64,000 bases of DNA from NCBI GenBank assembly GCA_963969495.1, contig OZ018320.1, positions 76,762,813-76,826,812 on the forward strand, given 5' to 3'. Position 1 is the first letter of the stretch; each line of letters starts with the position of its first letter. This document shows positions 1 to 9,055 of this stretch, in pieces. The position numbers and the translations under genes are program-made. The stretch comes from Ceratothoa steindachneri. Its lineage: Eukaryota; Arthropoda; Malacostraca; Isopoda; Cymothoidae. Under the pieces are notes generated by a model that searched no databases, had not been told where the DNA came from, and saw only the letters and a list, made by a program, of their open reading frames with translations.

Positions 1-112
1 CACACTTCTTTCTCTTTTCACCACTTGTCTATTTTCAGCTATCTGTCCCTACACCCTCTCTTTATCCTTTACCCACACCTACCCACTTACATCGTTCATA
101 GTTCAATCCCTC
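1..112 (+). mobile_element. 3' tail of a Jockey-like LINE (copy G)
   Basis: This pyrimidine-rich stretch aligns over about 100 bases with the downstream end of LINE copy B (minus strand, about 31230-31335). The shared order is a CACACTT...CTCTTTTC block, then CTTGTCTATTTTC, then ACCCACAC and CCCACTT blocks. The coding part would lie left of the window. It stops where the ~30-bp tandem array begins. The match was made by eye and only the 3' UTR is visible. Confidence 0.5.
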
Positions 113-440
113 CCCGAACTGAGAAAGTAAAGATAATCTCTCCAAAAACTGACCAAGTGGAGATAATCCTTCAGAAAACTGAGTAAATAAAGATAATCCT
201 TCCCAAAACTGGCCAATTAAAGACAATCTATCCAAAAACTGACCAAGTAACGACAATCCTTCCCAAAACTGGCTAAATAAAAACAATCATTCCCAAAACT
301 GACCAAGGATAGACAATCCTTCCCAAAATTTTCTATAGACAATCCTTCCAAAAACTAACCAAGTAAAGACAATCCTTTCCCAAAACTGACCAAGTAAAGA
401 CAATCTCTCTAAAACTGACCAAATAAAGACAATTCTTGCA
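113..440. repeat. ~30-bp tandem array (about 11 units)
   Basis: Diverged units follow the pattern TCCCAAAACTGACCAAGTAA + AGACAATCCT, repeated head to tail with one shortened unit near 330. The array starts where the LINE 3' tail ends. Open frames across it are products of the repeat and show no domain. Confidence 0.85.
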
Positions 441-499
441 AAATTTAGCGTCAGATTATTTAAAATATTATACAAAAATGGATTTTAGATAGAGGGGTG

Positions 500-925
500 T
501 ACAAAAAGGAGTGAGGAAAAAATCCAAAGTAGCGTAGGCGAGTTGTGAATCGACTACGCCATCCTGAATCTCAAAAAAGACTCATTCACTTCTCGGCACG
601 CTACACAGCCCCCCTCCGAGAAACGGGGCGTATTTTTTGAAGAAATGAAGACGATGAACGCCGCTTGGTAACGTCATCCAAGATTATAACACTCCCTCTC
701 CTGGATCTGAGCCCTATTCTCGATATAGGGGTGTAGGAAAGGGGGCGAAGAAAAAAATAAAGAACGAAAGTAGTGTATGTAGGTGAGTTGCGAACAGCTT
801 TCTGCACCGTTGGACCACTGTTAGCGAGCTGCGAATCCACTGCACCATCCTGAGTCTCATAGAAAAACTCATTCATGCGAAGCTTTTGAACCGCTCGCAT
901 GCACTTTTCGGCACGCTATGGGAGC
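500..925. repeat. Two diverged copies of a ~100-190 bp segment
   Basis: The segments at about 505-600 and 730-920 share the same order of blocks: AAAGTAG.GTA, GAGTTG.GAA, ACTGCACCATCCTGA or its variant, CTCATTCA, and CTTTTCGGCACGCTA or its variant. The second copy is longer. They are separated by GC-richer sequence with no recognisable gene. No domain is seen in the ORF that spans the region. Confidence 0.6.
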
Positions 926-1059
926 CAGAAGAAAACCCTGGTTTCCATTTCTTGGCTGGCTTCTCGTCAGAATATTCCTATACGACGACGTTAATTAGCA
1001 AACGATTCCAGAAATTAACCATTTTTTTTTGTGTAAATTAATTCTTAGCTATATTTGTC

Positions 1060-2466
1060 TCAAATCTCTTGTTCAATTTATAACCGTGACTCCTGGTTCT
1101 TTCGCACACGGCAAACACGAAGAAACAATCCACTTTGACGTTATCAAAACAAGGCATTATCGTATAGACTTGGATAAGTTCTCCCTTTAATCTTCTTGTC
1201 TCAAGTGACTGAAGATTTAAGATTTAGAGCTTTCAAACGCGCTTCGTACGGTTTATTGTGGAGTTTTGACTTCATCTTGGTCTCGCATCTTTGCACCCTT
1301 AACACCATTTCTATTTTTTCGGCAAATTAGGGCACCAAAACTGCACGGCATATTCTAGATGAAGCCGAATTAACTATTTATTTAGTAGGATTGCACTATG
1401 TTCCGATTTATATTTGAAATTTTTAAGATAAATCTTAGGACCCTGTTAGCTTTTTTTCAAGCTTCAACGTATTGCTTACAAACTTTCAAGTTGTTGCATA
1501 CGATCACGCCAAGATCGTATTCAACGTTCATGCGGTCATTGTGCAGCTGACTCTCTCACACCTCGTACCGATATGCAATACCTTTCATTTATCACTATTA
1601 CTGTAAATGCAGCCGCCACTTTTTGGACCACTCAGTTCGTTTGGGATTTTTAGTCTGGCTGAGAGAGTTGTGGTTTTTCCTCCCAACTTCCTGTCCTCAG
1701 AAAACTTTTAAACCTAGCTTTCGAGACCAGTGTCTATGTCATTTATATATACTAAGAACAACGGCGGACCTGGTACATAACCCTGGGGCACACCTTTAGT
1801 AAAGCATCGCCATTCTGAATGCAATCCGTTAATAACTCTTCGCTGTTTTTTTTCCGCTTTGGCATTATTTTATCCACTGTAATACGTTACCACCGCCCCA
1901 TGCACAGCATTTGTTTTTTACTAAGCGTTTGTGTAGGCACCTTGTCAAACGCTTTTGTAAATCTAGATAGATCACGTCGATATTTCTACTCGAATCGTAC
2001 CCACTGATAATTTTATAGTTTGCCAGTAGTTAGTCTGTAGTTTGGAAGTGATTGTCGATCGCCTTTCTTATTAAAATGGGCGTAATATTTGCTAGTTTGA
2101 TATCCTCAGAAACGAAGCCTTTTTCGTAAGACTTACGAGTAGTTACTATAGTTGCAAGTGGCTCTGCAATCCTTTCTTTTAACTCTTTTAAGTAAAGAGG
2201 ATAAATATGTCCTGACCTGGAGATTTATTTATTTTTACCTTACCAATACAACTGCTTACATCCTCCTTCCTTAGCAATATCGTGCTTAGAATTGTGCCTT
2301 CCTCCGTGCCAGCCAATGCGATAGTTTCGGTATCTTCAATAGTAAATACAGATGCAAAATAGTTACTTGTGAACTCTACTAAATCTCTAGGATCAGAAGA
2401 CAATTCTTTTGCTGGATTTCTATTTTTAACGTCCGGAGTTTGGGAGGTTTGAGAGTGCATGCGCAA
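1060..2466 (-). pseudogene. CR1-like reverse transcriptase remnant
   Basis: Minus-strand pieces run in order. The linker is FTSNYFASVFTIEDTE with KINKSPGQD at 2188-2466. RT motif A, VIYLDLQKAFDKVP, is near 1935-1985. The RT block [19 protein letters not shown] is near 1745-1800. The C-terminal RTRSHGYKLNKRF is near 1065-1105. The FADD catalytic block cannot be read cleanly. Several frames are needed to follow it, so it is a non-functional relic. Confidence 0.75.
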
Positions 2467-2945
2467 TAAATAACCTTAAGTCTTGATCTTAGGTCATAGA
2501 AGATAAGGTTACTTAGCCTTTGCCTCTCAACTGTTAGCGTCCAACAACCGAGTGCCGGGCGGTATAACCCGGCCCACCCCACTGCCTTGTGGGAGCCCTT
2601 GGAAGGGGTAAGGCTTCAAGAGTAAACCTGGAGATCAAATCTGCACGGTGCTGGTGCATTAGGCGATAGTTCAAGGAGGGACTTTTTTTCGGCAGAGCAC
2701 TGCAACTTAAACCTGCTCCAGTCTTCCCGGATCATTTCATCGCCACTGGAATCAGCAGAGGAAAGTGAAGATGGTGGACTGATGAATGCACACCTACTTT
2801 TCACCTTAAACGTCATCGTGCAAGTTGTCACTCTAGGGCATTGCTCATCAAGTAAACATCATCAAACTCATCCATGTAGAGAATGACGTCGTCAGCGTCA
2901 ACGATGGACAACATTAAGCTAAAAAGCTAGCTAAGCTAAGCTATT
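2450..2945. other. Unidentified ~500-bp insertion in the CR1-like LINE
   Basis: LINE coding similarity stops near 2950 (end of endonuclease) and resumes near 2450 (start of the RT linker). The sequence between is unrelated. It includes a GCCGGG/CCCGGC hairpin at about 2552-2571 and, on the minus strand, an acidic Ser-rich open stretch at 2616-2831. No terminal repeats or target duplication were found. It could be a small transposon or LINE 5' UTR material. Confidence 0.4.
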
Positions 2946-3043
2946 TTTAACGTACTGGGCACTATCATGCCGTTTAGGTCGGTAGAGGCTCTACTAACAA
3001 TGCTAAATCATAAAGAACTGCTGTCACTTTCCCCAAGAAGTTT

Positions 3044-3600
3044 TCAAATTTTAACGCTTCTAACCAATTTTTCATTGCTGGTAAGGACAATATCGAGTAT
3101 ATTACTTCCAAGAGAAGGCTGATCAACGATATGCGCGAGAAAGTTTTCCTCCATGAAGTTTAACAGTTTCAATTCATCTTTGTCACCGGTAGTGTTTTCA
3201 AAATTTACTTTTGGAAAATTTAGGTCGCCGACTATGACCGTATCTCTGGTGACGGTTAAAATGTGGAGTGAATCAAACTTTTGTTTATCATAATTTTCTG
3301 TAAAAGAACGAACCCTATACACAACGACAATGTTAAAATTGGTACCCCAGGCGGTTACCTTGCGCTTTTGTTGGGTACTAGTATCTAGACAGGATCTAAG
3401 TTTTGTTTACAGTATAACATAACTCCCCCACCGCTTATCCTTCCTCTTTCTTTATAATTTTAAATTCACCAACTAAGTCGCGGCTTCTAGTGTCAGTCCA
3501 GCTCTCAGATACCACCATTATATCGAATTTGTCTTCTTCGACCAAAAGTTTAAATTCATTGATTTTGTTTTTTATATTCCTAGCATTTGTGTGGTACACT
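3044..3600 (-). pseudogene. CR1-like AP-endonuclease domain remnant
   Basis: The N-terminal side reads YHTNARNIKNKINEF and DKFDIMVVSESW. The second half gives VIVGDLNFPKVNFE and SNILDIVLTSN. These are the characteristic blocks of the exonuclease-endonuclease-phosphatase domain that nicks the target in CR1 LINEs. The two parts lie in different frames with a gap at about 3330-3430. The sequence continues to a LGESDSSSL block near 3020 before the unidentified insertion. Confidence 0.75.
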
Positions 3601-3716
3601 TTTAGGTAAGATGCCGCTTTGGATTTCGGTTGTACGGTCCTGTCATCTACGCCGGAACTGGAGCCCGAATTTGAGATGCCTGAAAGAATTGTTGCATTGT
3701 TAAGTACACGCCCAAG

Positions 3717-3962
3717 TCATGTTGCACCGATTTTGTTGAGGTGCAGCTCATCTCGCATAAATAGGTCTTTGCGTTCATATATCTCGTTCCAGACATCAAT
3801 GAAGAGCGCTCTTTCCTCCTGACAAATAATTTTGAAAGAATTATTAATAAAATTTACCCTCCCATAAAAAGAGATCTTCGCTTTAATTTTCGGTAGGATA
3901 CCTGAAAAGGCCTCGTTCCTATTTCTTGCTTTCAGGGTCCGCATAAGTTGTCGATAACGCAC
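3717..3962 (-). pseudogene. CR1-like ORF1 esterase (SGNH-like) C-terminal remnant
   Basis: The 81-residue frame contains SFYGRVNFINNSF, FIDVWNEIYER and LFMRDELHLNKIGA. The last motif resembles the D-x-x-H-L-N block that carries the catalytic Asp and His of SGNH/GDSL esterase domains in ORF1 of CR1-type LINEs. It lies just upstream of the endonuclease remnant on the same strand, as expected for ORF1. Only the C-terminal part is visible and the upstream half is missing or unreadable. The assignment rests on motif and position. Confidence 0.6.
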
Positions 3963-5518
3963 CAGTATTTCCTCGGACCTAGTGGAAAAATAATATTACT
4001 TCCTACGTGCACAGCGTAAGAAGTCTACGCTAGTTCCGCTTATTTATTCTTTGACCGAGTCTGTTAAAGAGAATATTTAACCATAGAAGAAAACTTTAAT
4101 TAATAAATAGAAATGATAAGTTAAATTCAACGATGAGTCGAGTTAACACAAGAGCGGATTGATTCGAATAATTGCCTTAGTTGTTATCAAAGAATAGTAA
4201 AAAATGGAGATATAAAATATGACGTTTAAGTGCAGCGAAATAAAGACAATAGAGGATTATGCCGAAATATTATAATAGTACCAAGACAATGGGCTTATCA
4301 ATGAAAGAGGGCATTAATTAAGGATGGAGGATTTAAAAGGAATTCAATGAAAAGTTACAATTGGGAATTCATAAAATTAACGCGGGAGAAAACGCGTTCT
4401 CGAAAATATGGAAACTATCATTGGCTTAATTTCTTCCCTGTCGTAAAATAGGGTCAGGTTAACCCTTTCTGCGTTTCTCAGCTGATCTCGATGACGATTA
4501 TGTGCGTGGGGATTTATAATACAAGCAGAGTGCAAATTAACTGAATATAGGTTGGCCAAATAGTCGACTATCTTGGAGGTTCCGGGACAATAGAAAAGCG
4601 GGTACAAAAAAAATTTACTAATATGCAAACTAATATTTTTTTACAAGGTTAAAAGAGGTTTTAAGACGAGTTATATACACATTAGACGGGGACGGTCTCC
4701 GTACAAACAAAGGAACAATATTGACCAAGGGTTGCTCGAATGACCTAGAGCGTATATGAAGCAGATGCTGAAGGCTTATACTGAGGGGAGGGGGGGATAG
4801 TAGAGAGAGCACTTACACAGGAGAGTTGCGCGTTGCTGTTACCTCGGGGATTTGGTCCGAGAGGAGTAATCCTTACCTTGGCGCAAAGTTCAAATAATAA
4901 TCTCTTGACAATGACTAACTATTACGGGATGAACTTAGATCTTGCTTTCGAGTTAGAACACAAATCGAGACTGGGCATATTGCGTTCGAGGAGCGGGTAG
5001 AACGGGTACGAGGTAGACTCACGCGAATTAATCGAGAATATCCTGAGCTTGAGGGGTTCTGCGACAATTCTGCAGTCCAACTGGACACGAATAGCGAGTA
5101 CTGACGGAGGGGGGCAAAGAATATTGACAGGCCGGGGGAAAGCGGATATTGCCTTCCAACTCTACGCCAGAGGATTTATAGTGGGGTCGAATTGGGCCCC
5201 CCTCCCCTACTCCGTCCGGAGTGCAGGGTTCCATGGTCCGACGCATCGGCAGGCAAGAGTAGTCTCGGCCTATTAGCACGATCGCGAGAAGGTTCCTAAG
5301 TAGGCGAGGCAAACTTTGTCCGACTGCCGATGGAACCTTTTGTGATCTCAAACTTGTCGCGGCTTTCTGCGATGGCGGACGTTCAGGCTACCACAGCATC
5401 TCATGATTTCGCACTTCCATTAGCGCAGAAAAAATGGGGTGACCAGGTATCTGTTGTCTATCTCCATTGAAGGCGCGGCAGTCCGCATTTTCTTCTCTCT
5501 CTCTGATCTCTGACATTC

Positions 5519-5520
<2 letters not shown>
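3963..5520. other. No recognisable feature
   Basis: This is about 1.5 kb of mixed composition with only short ORFs, none showing a domain or codon structure I recognise. No terminal repeats, RNA gene or homology to the other repeats in the window was seen. Confidence 0.5.

Positions 5521-5602
<82 letters not shown>
5521..5602. repeat. (TA)n microsatellite
   Basis: An almost pure TA dinucleotide run with one phase slip near 5570. The following 5603-5894 holds no recognisable gene. Confidence 0.97.
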
Positions 5603-5606
<4 letters not shown>

Positions 5607-5892
5607 GATAATGGTAAACCACAATATTTGAATCAAGATTTTATCTATAACTATCGGACTAGTTTGGGCAAGATGCCATTTTCAACTAATAATGAAGAAA
5701 CTAGGCAAAGAACACAGTATATATAGGGTAAGACACATCCTAAACAAAATGAAACAGCAGGAAACAATCGTAAAAAACGAATAACTCGAGTGAATCTTGC
5801 GTGAATGACAAGCTAAACAAAATGAAATGGAACTGGAAACAATCTGGAGAGTTGCTAATCCTTGAGAAGCATTGCGGTAATGTGATATCTTC

Positions 5893-5894
<2 letters not shown>

Positions 5895-5953
<59 letters not shown>
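5895..5953. repeat. (TA)n microsatellite
   Basis: A pure TA run ending in ACACACA. The flanks are unassigned. Confidence 0.97.
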
Positions 5954-5959
<6 letters not shown>

Positions 5960-6075
5960 AATGGAAAAGCCCGTCATCCCTTCTTTGCGCGACCGAAAGC
6001 TATCGGCCCGTGTGGTTGGCGCGCAAACTAGCACGCATCCCCCCTCAAGCGTAAACGCTTCATATCAGTACATGT

Positions 6076-6217
6076 AGAGAAGTGATACACAGAAACAAGA
6101 GAGAAGAGATCCTACTGGTGGTGACCCCGAGAAAAATCGAAGAGAAAAATCAAAGATTTTTCTCGGAGTCACCTCCAGTAGGATCTCTTCTCTTTTGTTT
6201 CTGTGTACTACTTCTCT
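6076..6217. repeat. Long inverted repeat (63-bp arms, 16-bp loop)
   Basis: The left arm is 6076-6138 and the right arm 6155-6217. They pair with about five mismatches in 63 positions. The arms include ACACAGAAACAA, AGAGAAGAGATCCTACTGG and GAGAAAAATC. The loop repeats GAGAAAAATC, so the hairpin can slip. The right arm abuts a (CT)n(TA)n tract. There is no coding capacity. It may be a foldback MITE or a replication-derived palindrome. Confidence 0.9.
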
Positions 6218-6221
6218 CACT

Positions 6222-6222
<1 letters not shown>

Positions 6223-6265
<43 letters not shown>

Positions 6266-6274
6266 GTATATATA

Positions 6275-6370
<96 letters not shown>
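6223..6370. repeat. Compound (CT)n(TA)n microsatellite
   Basis: A CT run to about 6263 passes into a TA run that ends exactly at the left end of the Tc1 element. This suits the TA target preference of Tc1/mariner insertion. Confidence 0.95.
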
Positions 6371-6373
<3 letters not shown>

Positions 6374-6704
6374 GGGGGAAATAAGTATTCGTACACCCTC
6401 AAAATTCAATTTTAATGGCTTTCCAACACATCAAACTTGATGAAATTTACACAATAGATATATATTAATGTAAAGTTAAAGGATTCTGTGCAAAAAATGG
6501 CATGAAACAGGATTTACATTCAGTAAACTTGAAATTACTGAAAACAGCGGTAAAAAAAATATTCCTACAAATCGATATTTGGTGATTAGTACTTAGTTGC
6601 GTAAGCTTTGTTGGCTTTCACCGCCATCAATCGTTTCCTGTAGTTCTTCATTAGTGCTTCGTAGCATTCCTTTGATATTTGACCCATTCTTCCTTGCAGA
6701 TTAC

Positions 6705-7068
6705 CTACAATTGTTTGATGTTCATAGGACCCCTCAAATGAAGCTTGCTTTTCAATGCTCGCCACAAGTTCACTATTGTGTTCAAATCTGGCGACTGACT
6801 AGTCCATTCTAAAACGTATATATTGCTTTTACGGAACCATTCACGAGTAGCTTTCGCAGTTTGCTTCAGATCATTTTCTTGTTGAAAGATCCATCCCTCT
6901 CCAAATCCAAGCTTCTCTACAGAAACGAACAGATGTTCTTCTAAAATGTCTCTGCAGATTGCCGAATTCATGGTCTCATCCATGATGTGGATATTGCCGG
7001 TACCCTTATATGAGAAGCACCCCCACACCATGATGCTACCTCCCTCAAACTTTAGGGTAGGTATGGTG
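6705..7068 (-). pseudogene. Tc1-like transposase, C-terminal half
   Basis: The frame starts in the block TLKFEGGSIMVWGCFSYKG and continues through WIFQQENDLKQTAK and WTSQSPDLNTIVNLW. These are the signature blocks around the second and third catalytic residues of the DD34E domain. Family members normally have QQDNDPKHT and DLNPIENLW. Here the second Asp is Glu (QQEND) and the third Glu is Val (NTIVNLW, GAG to GTG), so catalysis should be abolished. It continues in frame into the N-terminal half if the Gypsy insert and one copy of its target duplication are ignored. Confidence 0.9.
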
Positions 7069-7070
7069 TT

Positions 7071-8634
7071 TGCCGTAGAATGGACTCTCGACGATATACC
7101 ATATATAACTATTCGTTGAGGGAACTATTCAATTATATTTAGAGTGCGTGGTTATCTGGTTGACCGATGTTATTTATCTTCAATATGCTTAAGAAGTGGA
7201 ACTAAGCTCAAGGATAAGAATAGGGCTATCATTAATAAAATAGAGTTTTATTAATAAAACTATCACAACACACAAAACGGAAAATGTTGACATAAACAGA
7301 GAATGGAAAGGGTCGTGGGAAATATCTGGCTAATCCGAGGATTAAGATTTAAAGGAGATTTAAAAAGGTAAAACAAATAAAAATTAAAGGGATGGGATGA
7401 TTCGCAAAACTATTTAAAGCACAGGATAGGGTTGACAAAAAGGTTAAATACTCAAGGGTAATGTTCAGCTTACGTAATTACACGTTGTTGTGCAGAGGAA
7501 GGCGACGTGAAGGAATCTTCGGTCCGCTGGCGAGTTCCAGCTGAAGGGGGGGCAAATTAAATGATCCTGACGTGGCGTCTTGGGAATGAGAACCGTTTCT
7601 TGGCGAACGGGCTTGAAGAACAATGGCTGTTCTACGTTGTTCTCTTCTGAACAACAGGGGGGGTGAGAACCGTCTCTTGTCTACGGGCTCAAAGAACAAT
7701 GGCTGTTCTAACGTTGTTCTCTTTCTGAACAACAGGGGGGAGGGTGAGAAACCGTTTCTTGTTAACGGGCTCAAGGAACAATAGCTGTTCTAATGTTGTT
7801 TTCTTTCTGAACAACAGGGGGGAAGGGTGAGAACCATCTCTTGTCAACGGGCCAAAGAACAATAGCTGTTCTAACGTTGTTCTCTTTCTAGTCAACAGTG
7901 GAAGCCTTGTGGACTTGGCGTCGTGAAGGCTCGAACCTTGGCACTCAAGAGATATTGTCCTCTTCTGGAAAATGAGGGTGGATCTCGAAGTAGAGGGCCC
8001 TGGTGCGCTTCTTGTTAACGGGCTCAAGGAACAATAGCTGTTCTAATGTTGTTCTCTTTCTGAACAACAGGGGGGGAGGGTGACAACCGTCTCTTGTCAA
8101 CGGGCCCAAAGAACAATGGCTGTTCTAACGTTGTTCTCTTTCTGAACAACAGTGGAAGCCTTGTGGACTTGGCGTCGTGAAGTCTCGAACCTTGGCCCTA
8201 AAGGGATATTTTCCTCTTCTGGAAAATGATGGTGGATCTCGAAGTAGAGGGCCCTGGTGCGCAAGGTGAGACTGGATCGTAGTGATGTCTCGCGAAGAAA
8301 ATCTGGATCTCCAATCTGCTCTTAGTGGTTAAGTTTCCGTATAAATAGTCGAGCCATCGCCTTGGCGTAGGGGACAATGGAGTGGGGCTTTGAGGGAATG
8401 CACAGCCACGCCTGAGAACAATAACTTATCTGCCCATAAGCCTAACTCAATCTAGCGAGGTCGGCGCATGGGGCGAAACGGGGGGGGGGGGATGAACCTC
8501 CTTGGTTAAATCTTGACTCAGGTGGCGCGATAACGCGCCCAAATTCAAGGTGAAGATGCACGTGGGTAGCATCGTGTTTCTAAACAACATGTGATAACGG
8601 TTGAAATTGAGCGGCTTCAAACCGTTCTATCACA
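7071..8634 (-). repeat. 3' LTR of the Gmr1-like element
   Basis: This 1564-bp LTR starts TGCCGTAGAATGG and ends CCGTTCTATCACA (plus strand). It contains six copies of an ~82-bp unit with GAACAATGGCTGTTC and the hairpin GTTGTTC-TCTTTCT-GAACAAC. About 262 bp, including two units plus the AAGCCTTGTGGACTTGGCGT block, is an extra internal duplication absent from the other LTR. Confidence 0.92.
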
Positions 8635-8646
8635 CCCCTCCATTCC
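8635..8646 (-). promoter_or_regulatory. Polypurine tract of the Gmr1-like element
   Basis: On the minus strand GGAATGGAGGGG lies directly before the 3' LTR start TGTGATAG. This is the position from which plus-strand DNA synthesis is primed in LTR retrotransposons. Confidence 0.75.
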
Positions 8647-9055
8647 GGGGAAAGTTGTCACTTCGAAAAAAAAAAGGGATGGACAACGATAGAGCTCCGT
8701 TGTGGGGAACTCGTTTTCTTGTACCGACCGTACCTTCATGCACCTAACTACTATTACCTCAATACATATGATTATTTTGATCTTTTGATTATTGGGGAAA
8801 CTAACCTTTAATATAAACTTAATCTTAAAAGGGGCATGGAGCAATGAAATGATATAAAATTAGTACATATAGGACAAAATAATTTATACGTAATTTAATG
8901 GGTACAAATATATATATACATACGAGAAAAAAAATAGACATTGAGCGTTACAAAATTCAGACATATACATTAACTAATTCTATTACAAGAGAATCTAATT
9001 TAAGTCGTACAAGACGGTATATACTTACATGGAGATCCTAATCCTACGAATACAA
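8647..9055. other. Non-coding spacer inside the Gmr1-like element
   Basis: A/T-rich sequence between the RNase H stop and the polypurine tract. No env-like or other ORF with recognisable features was found here. Confidence 0.6.

Larger units (their letters stand above)
1040..3962 (-). mobile_element. Degenerate CR1-like LINE
   Basis: Read on the minus strand, the pieces come in the order expected of a CR1-clade non-LTR retrotransposon: an ORF1 esterase-like end, an AP-endonuclease, the linker before RT, RT, and the C-terminal RTRSHGYKLNKRF motif typical of CR1 ORF2 ends. All frames are broken. The body is split at about 2450-2945 by unrelated sequence. No 3' octamer tail was identified. It is unlikely to make any protein. 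Confidence 0.8.

Noticed and set aside
113..440. Possible CRISPR array
   Set aside because: The ~30-bp units are contiguous with no unique spacers, and the DNA is eukaryotic.
5028..5351. Overlapping ORFs on both strands as a gene
   Set aside because: No domain, no codon bias, and neither ORF has support from repeats or neighbours.
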